A stretch of DNA of 64,000 bases from Bombyx mori (taxonomy: Eukaryota > Arthropoda > Insecta > Lepidoptera > Bombycidae). The stretch lies in the NCBI RefSeq assembly GCF_030269925.1, contig NC_085133.1:9568001-9632000 (forward strand), written 5' to 3'. Of the stretch, positions 57,096 to 64,000 are shown one piece after another. Below the pieces are notes generated by a model. The model was not told the DNA's origin. It did not search any database and saw nothing but the letters and a program-made list of their open reading frames with translations. The position numbers and the translations under genes are program-made. Positions within the stretch are counted from its first letter, which is position 1. Every line of letters starts with the position of its first letter.

Positions 57096-59978
57096 TTAGG
57101 TTGCACGTCGACCTCTTTGTCGAGTTCGACGAGTACGGTTACCGGGGTCCCTAAGCCTGCCCCTAGTATTAGAGCTGAAGGCATCTAATGCAAAGGTTAT
57201 TGGATCTGATGGATCCGTAAGGACGTGTCTAGGGCGTCGACGGTGACTGGCTCCTGCATGATCAGGATTCGGGGAGTAGTCAGCGGCGGCAACGATAAGG
57301 CGATTATCATGACGCATAGCCTTATCGAAGTATCGTTCCGACGCTGACTTCATGTATTTCCGAATTGATTCGAGGCCCAGGTCGTCGTGTAGGTCAACGT
57401 TCCTCACGAACCACGGAGCCCCGACAGCTAACCTGCAAAAGCGGGATTGTAGGGATTGGAGGGTGTCTATGTGTGTGCGGGCCGCGTGAGCGAACACCAC
57501 ACTCGCGTAAGTCATGACGGGCCTTATGCAAGTTTTGTAAAGTGTCACCTTGTTCCGAAGGGACATTTTACTCCGCTTACAGATCATGGGGTAGAGTCTA
57601 CCGAGAATAAACGCGGCACGGTCACGGACTGATTTTATATGCGGGCGGAATGTCATCGATGCATCCAGGGTAACGCCCAGGTACTTGACCTTCCTGGCCC
57701 AGGGTATGGGTTGTCTAAAGAGAGTAATCGGGGGTGTGAGATTCCTCCTCCTAATCCGGGAGGAAATCCGTGTGGAGCTTCCCCTCTGAAATAGCACCGC
57801 AGTACTTTTCGCTGGGTTGATGTCTATGCGCCATTTTCGGAACCACTGTCCTAGGGCTAGGGCTGCGCTCTGAAGCTTCTTCGCGATTAGGGACTTATTT
57901 CTACTAGAATAGTAAACAGTCGTGTCGTCGGCAAATAAAGCTAAATGGGTCGGCGGCGACCGGGGAATATCGTTGACGAATAAGCTAAATAGGAGGGGTG
58001 AGAGGACAGAGCCTTGCGGAACTCCAGCTGTGAGAGGTCGTGGGGAGGAGCGGGTTCCCTCGACTCGATATCGAAAAGAGCGGTTCGACAAGAAGTCCCG
58101 TATGATGAGCACGAGACTATCCGGCACGCCCATGTTGAATAGTTTGAAAATCAAACCATTGTGCCAGACTTTGTCGAACGCTTTTGCGACGTCGAAGAAG
58201 AGAGCTCCCGTGTATAACGGTTTTGGTCGATTAAGCCCCACAAGAATGTGCTCCGTGAGGCGGTGCACCTGTTGAACGCATGAGTGATTTGTACGGAATC
58301 CGAATTGTTCATCGATAAGAATGCCCTTGGATGAGACGAAGTCTCTGAGGCGTTTGTAGAGCAGACGCTCATACAGTTTGCCTAGAGACATGAGGAGGCT
58401 AATCGGGCGGTAACTCGTCGGATTATTTTTTGGTTTACCGGGTTTGTGTATGCCGATAACGTCCGCTTCTTTCCACACCACGGGAAAGATACAGTTCGCC
58501 ATAGCGGCATTGAAAATAGATGCCAACATCACGATGAGTTGGACGGGTAGAAGTTTAATAACGCGGTTGGATATACCGTCGGAACCGGGAGCCTTGCGAG
58601 GACGTAGGTCTTTGATCAAGTCTTTAACTTCCATCGGGGTGACGGGCGGTAACGCATCAGAGGGTGGCAAGGAGGCTCTGCGTTCTACCTCACTGTCTAC
58701 TAATTCTACATGAACAGGGTCCACGGATTGAGTGCTGGGCGTGCACTGGGTTTGCAATGTATCGGCCAGCAGCTCTGCTTTTTCGTCATCATCGAACGCC
58801 GCGAGTCGGCCTGAGGGGCCTACGAGGGGGGGCATAGTTACTACCGTATCCGATTTGAGAGTACGAGCTAAGCGGTAGTAAGACCTTTGAGAGGGCGCGA
58901 GTCCTTCTAAGAAATCAGACCATCTGGCATCTCGGACTTCGGTGATGCGAGACTTTACGTCGCGTTGTAGGGCACGCATTCGAATACGATTTTCCGCGGT
59001 AGGATACCTATCGTACGCACGGATCGAGGCGTTCTTAGCTCTAAGGAGTTCCCTAATATCGTCGGGCAATTTGAAGCGGTGAAGGAAGTCCTCCGCTACA
59101 ACTTGCTTCGATGACCTATCTAATGTCGAGGTGATGTGTGACGTTACGATGTCTATGGCTTCAGCGGTATCCTGAGGAGACGGGATAGAGTCCGGACTAA
59201 ACGGAAGCGATGGTGGATCAGATTCAGCCAGGCTGATGCCCAGCGTGTGCCAATCCACCACAGTCCTCGTGACGGGAACGGAATCGGGAGCGCGACCGAG
59301 CTTCATAACGACGGGACGGTGGTCTGAATCTAACTCTGAAACTACTTCGATTGAGTGTAAGCGCAGAGTTACGTTTTTTAATAACGCTATGTCGAGTATA
59401 TCCGGGCGATGCGCGATATTTAGCGGGTAGTGAGTCGGGGTTAGCGGAGCGACGATATCGAAGGCGAGATCATCGACTAACGCGTCAAGCCGCCTGCCAT
59501 TCGGGGTTGTGGTGTGTGAGTTCCACCTGATGTGTTTACAATTTAGGTCGCCCGCCAGAATGACAGAGCTCCCCATACCGAGCAGCGCCTCGATATCACT
59601 GCTTAGAACGATCTTATCCGGTGGAAGATAAACGGACGCGATAACGATCGGCGCGTGTCCCGTCAGTGAGATTCGGCACACTGATGCTTCGATATTAGCG
59701 AGCGCGGGAGGATCGAGCGGGACGCAATGCAGGGCTCTTCTATAGTAAATGACGGTACCACCACCACGGGCAGAGAGCCTGTCGTTCCTGACCATGTTAT
59801 AGTTCGCGATTTTAGGGTCACGGCGCGCGGGCTTAAGTAGGGTCTCCTGCACTAAAAAGATATCAATTTGGTGGTCACGCAAAAAGTCAGAAACCTGATC
59901 ACGTTGATTTGCGAGACCGTAAGCGTTAAAAAATCCTATCGTTACGGATAGGGGCTTTATTCTACTTATATACGCCAT
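57096..59978 (-). CDS. LINE ORF2: endonuclease and reverse transcriptase (960 aa)
   Basis: EEP endonuclease at residues 1-225 with N18, E45 (VQETLLKP), GDLNCKH (143-149) and an intact SDH (218-220). Reverse transcriptase at about 450-720 with YRPISLL, FDVAKAFDKVWH (595-606), GVPQGSVLSP (652-661) and catalytic FADD (682-685), followed by YLGV (766-769) and a basic C terminus rich in Arg. All key residues are present, so it looks catalytically complete. The ATG at 59978 lies one codon after the ORF1 stop and in the same frame. Confidence 0.95.
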   Translation of the reverse strand: MAYISRIKPLSVTIGFFNAYGLANQRDQVSDFLRDHQIDIFLVQETLLKPARRDPKIANYNMVRNDRLSARGGGTVIYYRRALHCVPLDPPALANIEASVCRISLTGHAPIVIASVYLPPDKIVLSSDIEALLGMGSSVILAGDLNCKHIRWNSHTTTPNGRRLDALVDDLAFDIVAPLTPTHYPLNIAHRPDILDIALLKNVTLRLHSIEVVSELDSDHRPVVMKLGRAPDSVPVTRTVVDWHTLGISLAESDPPSLPFSPDSIPSPQDTAEAIDIVTSHITSTLDRSSKQVVAEDFLHRFKLPDDIRELLRAKNASIRAYDRYPTAENRIRMRALQRDVKSRITEVRDARWSDFLEGLAPSQRSYYRLARTLKSDTVVTMPPLVGPSGRLAAFDDDEKAELLADTLQTQCTPSTQSVDPVHVELVDSEVERRASLPPSDALPPVTPMEVKDLIKDLRPRKAPGSDGISNRVIKLLPVQLIVMLASIFNAAMANCIFPVVWKEADVIGIHKPGKPKNNPTSYRPISLLMSLGKLYERLLYKRLRDFVSSKGILIDEQFGFRTNHSCVQQVHRLTEHILVGLNRPKPLYTGALFFDVAKAFDKVWHNGLIFKLFNMGVPDSLVLIIRDFLSNRSFRYRVEGTRSSPRPLTAGVPQGSVLSPLLFSLFVNDIPRSPPTHLALFADDTTVYYSSRNKSLIAKKLQSAALALGQWFRKWRIDINPAKSTAVLFQRGSSTRISSRIRRRNLTPPITLFRQPIPWARKVKYLGVTLDASMTFRPHIKSVRDRAAFILGRLYPMICKRSKMSLRNKVTLYKTCIRPVMTYASVVFAHAARTHIDTLQSLQSRFCRLAVGAPWFVRNVDLHDDLGLESIRKYMKSASERYFDKAMRHDNRLIVAAADYSPNPDHAGASHRRRPRHVLTDPSDPITFALDAFSSNTRGRLRDPGNRTRRTRQRGRRAT

Positions 59979-59981
59979 TGA

Positions 59982-61610
59982 TTACCGGCGGAGTGAGGGG
60001 AGGACGTACGTATTTAATGACGCGTATACGTCGGCGTATTCCTGCACAACGGCGATAAAGTGTTGTGCAGTGGAGGCAGCGCGAATGGCGTCGCCCAAAG
60101 CGTTAACGCGCTCAAAGTTGATCGACTGAAAGAAGTCGATCGCTAAAGCGAGATTGTCGGACGCGGTCGGAGGGCAAGTCGCGGGAGAGGGACGAGTCGC
60201 GGGGGCGGGACGAATCGCGGAGGAGGGAGTTGTAGCCGTGTTCGTGTACGGCAGCGGTTTTGCCCAGGCCGAGACACTGGGCACCGCCGCCGGAACGAAC
60301 GCTGGCTTAGCCTGCGACGCAGAGGGTGCCGAGGCTTTGATGTCTGGGCCGGAAGCTCGGAGGCGGTTTTGGCGGGCGACGCGGCGATTTATTTTAGGGG
60401 CTCGGGGGCAACCACGGTAATTCGCGGGGTGACCCTGTGTTCGACACAGGACGCAGCTAGGCGGTTCCGTCGCGGTTTTTTGGTCGCGAGCGCAGAGGGC
60501 CGTGGCGTGATCGCCCAAACACTTAACACATCGGGGGCGCGCGTGACAGTTACGGGAAGAGTGCCCGTACAATTGACAGTAATGGCACTGGCTAGGAGTG
60601 CCTTTTTTATGGGGGGCTTCGACAGCGATACCAGAGAGCCTACAGACGGTCTGTGTGTTAAAGATTTTCTTACCCTCGGGGGTAGGCTGGAGAGCGACTA
60701 GAACCATATTATATGGCTCCCTACCGCGACCGGTGTGCATACGGTGCACAGAATTCACTGGTAGGCCTTGTTCTAACAGGTCGGCTTTTACGAGCTCTAC
60801 ATCTAACTCTTTAGGGATTCCGCGTATTACAACGCGGAGTTCGCGCTCCTCCTGGAGCGTATACGTATGGAAACTTATACGCTCCTTACGGAGGTAAGAA
60901 GAGAGGGCCCTATGGTCGTCGGGTGTTTGAACCTTAATTTGAATGCCGTTCGCGAGGTTACGGGCATTCGTGAAATTTATATTTTTGGCCTTAAGGGCCA
61001 GGCAAACTCGATCCCAAGCTGCCTTCTCCTGAAGGATAACCGGGGGAGGGGTCTGGGTTTTATTTTGTGCCACCGGACGCGGCGACGGAGTGGCACGGGC
61101 TGGGGGCGCAACGGGAGTCTGAGGGCGGGGGCGCGACGCGTTCACGGCTTTGCTAATTTTAGCGGCCGCGGGAGCTCGAGACTCCGCGGCACGCTTCTTA
61201 CCCTTCTGTACCAGGGTGAATCCATCCGTCGATGAGGCGGGGGCGAGGTCGACCTCCATGTCCGAGTCAGAGTCGGAGCACGAGGAGGCGGGTGCAGGCG
61301 ACCTACGAGCAAGTGTAGGTGTTTTAGAGGGCGCGACGGAGGCCGCGGATGATCGCTCAGCTGAAACGATGGTCACGGCGGACGACGCAGCAGCTTTTCT
61401 CGCCAGTATAGGCGACACGGGAGCGGCAGGCACGACAGAGGCTGCGGTGCTCAATGCAGAAGCTCTGCACGCAGGTACAGGCGACGCAGGAGCAGCGAGC
61501 GCGGCGGAGTCCTCGAGAGGGCTCGCAGTGTGATTGGCCTTGAAGGCCAAAAACTCCGAGGCGAGCTGTGGGTGGCGAAGTCGGAGGAATTCCGCGAATA
61601 CAGCGTCCAT
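59982..61610 (-). CDS. LINE ORF1: gag-like RNA-binding protein with three CCHC knuckles (542 aa)
   Basis: It is expected to bind the element RNA in a ribonucleoprotein. The N-terminal half is rich in Ala, Pro and Ser with an acidic patch (DSDSDMEVD). A PRE_C2HC-type region lies at about 255-325 and is followed by three CCHC knuckles: C342/C345/H350/C355, C361/C364/H368/C373 and C386/C389/H394/C401. The C terminus is again Ala/Pro-rich. I start at ATG 61610; the frame extends 15 codons upstream to a GTG, but no earlier ATG was found in that stretch. The stop is TAA 59984-59982. Confidence 0.92.
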   Translation of the reverse strand: MDAVFAEFLRLRHPQLASEFLAFKANHTASPLEDSAALAAPASPVPACRASALSTAASVVPAAPVSPILARKAAASSAVTIVSAERSSAASVAPSKTPTLARRSPAPASSCSDSDSDMEVDLAPASSTDGFTLVQKGKKRAAESRAPAAAKISKAVNASRPRPQTPVAPPARATPSPRPVAQNKTQTPPPVILQEKAAWDRVCLALKAKNINFTNARNLANGIQIKVQTPDDHRALSSYLRKERISFHTYTLQEERELRVVIRGIPKELDVELVKADLLEQGLPVNSVHRMHTGRGREPYNMVLVALQPTPEGKKIFNTQTVCRLSGIAVEAPHKKGTPSQCHYCQLYGHSSRNCHARPRCVKCLGDHATALCARDQKTATEPPSCVLCRTQGHPANYRGCPRAPKINRRVARQNRLRASGPDIKASAPSASQAKPAFVPAAVPSVSAWAKPLPYTNTATTPSSAIRPAPATRPSPATCPPTASDNLALAIDFFQSINFERVNALGDAIRAASTAQHFIAVVQEYADVYASLNTYVLPSLRR

Positions 61611-62016
61611 GATCGCTGAGTACCCAGGTGGGGCGGCCCCGGGTCTTGAAAACACTCGCCTTGCGGCGAGGCCCCAACTTCTCGGACCTGAGCGGTTCTA
61701 TTGAACACAGGTGGCAATGCGGCGCGATTACTACAGGACAAAGAAAAAGCACAACAAAACAAAAATTACGAAAAGAAACAAAACAAATAAATACTTGCAG
61801 GAAACCACTTTGTCGGCAGATGTACCACGAACACAGAAACAACAAAAGGAAACAAAACAAATAAAAACTTCCAGAAAGAGCACTTAGTCGGCAGATGTAC
61901 CACAAACACAGGCCGCGCGAACAATGGCCGGGCTAACAAAAGCCGGGCGAACAAAGACCGGGCGATCGAGTGGACGATGAGCACGTCCGCACGTGACGGG
62001 TGCCTCTATCGGAATG
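61611..62016 (-). promoter_or_regulatory. LINE 5' UTR with tandem repeats (probable internal promoter)
   Basis: Two diverged units of about 65-75 bp carry CTTTGTCGGCAGATGTACCAC and CTTAGTCGGCAGATGTACCA (around 61780-61912 on the plus strand). Next to them are three 15-bp units of the type AACAAAGCCGGGCG (61921-61966). LINEs of this clade use internal 5' promoters; the promoter role here is inferred. Confidence 0.6.
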
Positions 62017-62156
62017 TGGTGAAATCCATTAACAGTTCAACTTGACGTAAAATATTATTTTAAATAAACAAACAAACATAATGAACGTTGATAATGATTT
62101 ATCAAAAAATTGTAAAGGGTAAGTAATTTGTAAGATTTACAATAGTTATTTTATAA

Positions 62157-62413
62157 CTAGCTGACCCGGCCGACTTCGTAGTGCCTTAACCGGTAAATAA
62201 AAGACCTAAGGTTTTGTATAAAATAAACTTAAAACAAACAAAAGGAATCTGTCCGAAGGGGGACACATCAAAGGAAAAACAAATTTGTTATTTTCATATT
62301 CTCTGGACTTCCACAAATAATTCAAGACCAAAATTACCTAAATCAGTCCAGCCGTTCTCGAGTTTTAGCGAGACTAACGAACAGCAATTCATTTTTATAT
62401 ATATAAGTATAGA
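62157..62413 (-). mobile_element. Nonautonomous Helitron (257 bp)
   Basis: CTAGCTGACCCGGCCGACTTC after A (62156), to GTATAGA before T (62414). It has internal losses relative to 34876-35165. Confidence 0.85.
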
Positions 62414-62499
62414 TAACACTGACAGAAAATAAAAAATTAAACAAACAACATTGATTTATACACATTAGTTATGTAATGAAGACAATAACTTTTTGTTTG

Positions 62500-62934
62500 T
62501 TTTTTTTTTATTGCTTAGATGGGTGGACGAGCTCACAGCCCACCTGGTGTTAAGTGGTTACTAGAGCCCATAGACAACGTAAATACGCCACCCACCTTGA
62601 GACATGAGTTCTAAAGTCTCAAGTATACTTACAACGGCTGCCCCACCCTTCAAACCGAAACGCATTACTGCTGCACGGCAGAAATAAACAGGGTAGTGGT
62701 ACCCACCCGCGCGGACTTACAAGAGGCCCTATCACCAGTAATTACGCAAATTATAATTTTGCGGGTTTGATTTTTATTATACGATGTTATTCCCTCAACG
62801 TAGAAGTCAATCATGAATGTTTGTTAAATACGTATTTCATTACGAAAATTGGTACCCGCCTGCGGGATTCGAACACCGGTGCATCGCTCAACACGTATGG
62901 CATCGGACGTCTTATCCTTTAGGCCACGACGATG
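62500..62934 (-). repeat. Bm1 SINE, full length
   Basis: Inverted tail to the complete tRNA-like head, with GATTCGAACACCGG and CTTATCCTTTAGGCCACGAC. Confidence 0.92.
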
Positions 62935-63212
62935 TACGATGTACGCTAGCCGTCGACGACATTCGTCAAACACGTCTTTATAAAACCACTTAAGTGTATA
63001 AAACCAGTTAGAAGAACCCAATTAATGAAAACAAAACAAAAAAAAACATTAGTGTTGTATTGGTTAGACGGCCATAAATTCCGTGACAATTTAATTTGCT
63101 TAAAAGTAAAGAAATTATAACTGATCGCGCTCTCAAAATACATTAATTTGTAACTCAAACGTCATTCGGTAAAGTTACTCTATTAACGAGACCGTAGCGT
63201 TAACAAGTTCCA

Positions 63213-63592
63213 TGATTGGCAAGCAAAGTAAATTGTTCCTTCGAAATAAGGTAACACTCTACAAAACTTGCATACGCCCCGTCATGACCTATGCAAGTGT
63301 AGTGTTCGCCCACACGGCCCGCACCAACTCGTTATTCAATCCCATTTTGCAGGATAGCCGCCGGAGCACCGAACGTGGATCTTCATGATGACCTGGAGCT
63401 AGACTCTGTCAGTAAGCATCTACAGTCGGCATCATTGCGCCACTTCGAAAAAGCGGCACGACATGAAAACCCTCTTGTCGTGGCCGCCGGGAACTACATA
63501 CCCGATCCTGTAGACCGAATGGTAAACAGTCGACGTCGCCTCAAACACGTTATTACGGATCCTCCCGATCCACTAACGCTGCGAACCTGATC
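63213..63592 (+). mobile_element. Jockey-like LINE ORF2 C-terminal fragment
   Basis: LRNKVTLYKTCIRPVMTYAS and VVFAHTART match the complete LINE ORF2; after a frameshift and small deletion near 63330-63360 it continues with VDLHDDLELDSVSKHLQSAS to DPPDPLTLRT and a stop. It has no 3' UTR. Confidence 0.85.
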
Positions 63593-63616
63593 TAACTACA
63601 TACAAGCTTTAGTCAA

Positions 63617-63695
63617 CTGTCTATGGGCTCCAGTAACCACTTAACACCAGGTGGGCTGTGAGCTCGTCCACACATCTAAGCAATAAAAAAAATAA
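63617..63695 (+). repeat. Bm1 SINE 3' terminal fragment
   Basis: TGTCTATGGGCTCCAGTAAC to the terminal CATCTAAGCAATAAAAAAAA. Confidence 0.85.
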
Positions 63696-64000
63696 AAATT
63701 TTTTTTAGGCGATCGATGATTAAATAACTCACAGTAAGCACACTCGACATGTTATCATGTGGAAATGAAAAACCACTCATTAATTATTATATATGTTATC
63801 CACGGGCCCAATTAGTGGAAGCCAATCTTATTCCTGTTAGCTAAAATTTGCATTTAAGATAATATCAATATCCAATTAATTGCAATTCAAACCTTTGTGA
63901 AAATTAGTGTCGGAACGCGCTTACGCATTCATCTAAATACGAACGACTAAAATACAGTGCTCGCTGCAGTATGTAATATAAACAATTATAAAATAAATAT
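63696..64000. other. AT-rich DNA to the window end
   Basis: No feature recognised. Confidence 0.5.

Larger units (their letters stand above)
56843..62016 (-). mobile_element. Complete jockey-clade LINE with both ORFs open (5.17 kb)
   Basis: From 5' (62016) to 3' (56843): 5' UTR of about 400 bp with tandem repeats, ORF1 (61610-59982), ORF2 (59978-57096), a 3' UTR of about 230 bp and a poly-A tail of about 25 bases. It is flanked by the exact 11-mer TGGTGAAATCC (56832-56842 and 62017-62027). Open frames, a full 5' end and a perfect duplication point to a recent insertion by a possibly active element. Truncated relatives occur throughout the window, for example at 11978-12576 and 22600-22728. 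Confidence 0.93.

Noticed and set aside
57922..61864. Plus-strand ORFs over the complete LINE
   Set aside because: They are antisense shadows of ORF1 and ORF2; low-complexity Ala/Gly/Arg sequence only.

Overview
The window looks like nuclear DNA of a silkworm-type moth (Bombyx). It is AT-rich, has spliced genes with long introns, and is crowded with the tRNA-derived SINE Bm1 (more than 25 full, partial or decayed copies), other SINEs, 5'-truncated non-LTR retrotransposons (jockey-like, CR1-like and RTE-like) and small Helitrons. Nothing bacterial was seen: no operons, CRISPR arrays or rRNA. All gene models are read by eye and have no transcript support.

Host genes are few. Two tandem plus-strand genes encode facilitated trehalose/sugar transporters of the MFS sugar porter family (Tret1-like). 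Gene 1 has exons 16264-16284, 18971-19106 and 25132-26414 (479 aa). Gene 2 has exons 38384-38422, 50234-50369 and 51754-53084 (501 aa). They share the same design: a tiny first coding exon, a second exon of exactly 136 nt, a long last exon, and identical intron phases (0 then 1). They are probably tandem duplicates. A tRNA-Arg(ACG) gene lies between them at 31005-31077. A possible first exon of a secreted-protein gene lies on the minus strand at 6159-6470.

Layout. 1-3419: 3' part of a jockey-clade LINE with the end of ORF1, an open ORF2, a 3' UTR with TTAGG-like strings around a hairpin, and a poly-A tail. 3420-3940: GC-rich block of unknown origin. 4-16 kb: repeat-rich DNA with a hAT-type nonautonomous transposon, a mariner relic and two three-layer nests of retrotransposons. 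16-26.4 kb: transporter gene 1; intron 2 holds a 1.4-kb Helitron inside a SINE. 26.4-38.4 kb: intergenic, with the tRNA, Bm1 copies and two more Helitrons in Bm1. 38.4-53.1 kb: transporter gene 2; its 11.8-kb first intron holds a pogo-type element inside a Bm1 and many LINE ends. 53-56.8 kb: intergenic. 56843-62016: a complete minus-strand jockey-clade LINE with both ORFs open and an 11-bp target-site duplication. 62-64 kb: Helitron, Bm1 and LINE pieces.

The transporters would act at the plasma membrane to move trehalose or related sugars. The rest of the window is mainly a record of transposition: several copies of one repeat are interrupted by another, so uninterrupted copies in the same window show the pre-insertion site. 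I did not find an unknown multi-gene system. The points most worth a second look are the intact LINE with same-frame ORFs separated by UAA-UCA-AUG, the shared 3' tail of Bm1 and a CR1-like LINE, Helitron insertions with readable empty sites, and the clustering of Bm1 next to transporter splice acceptors.
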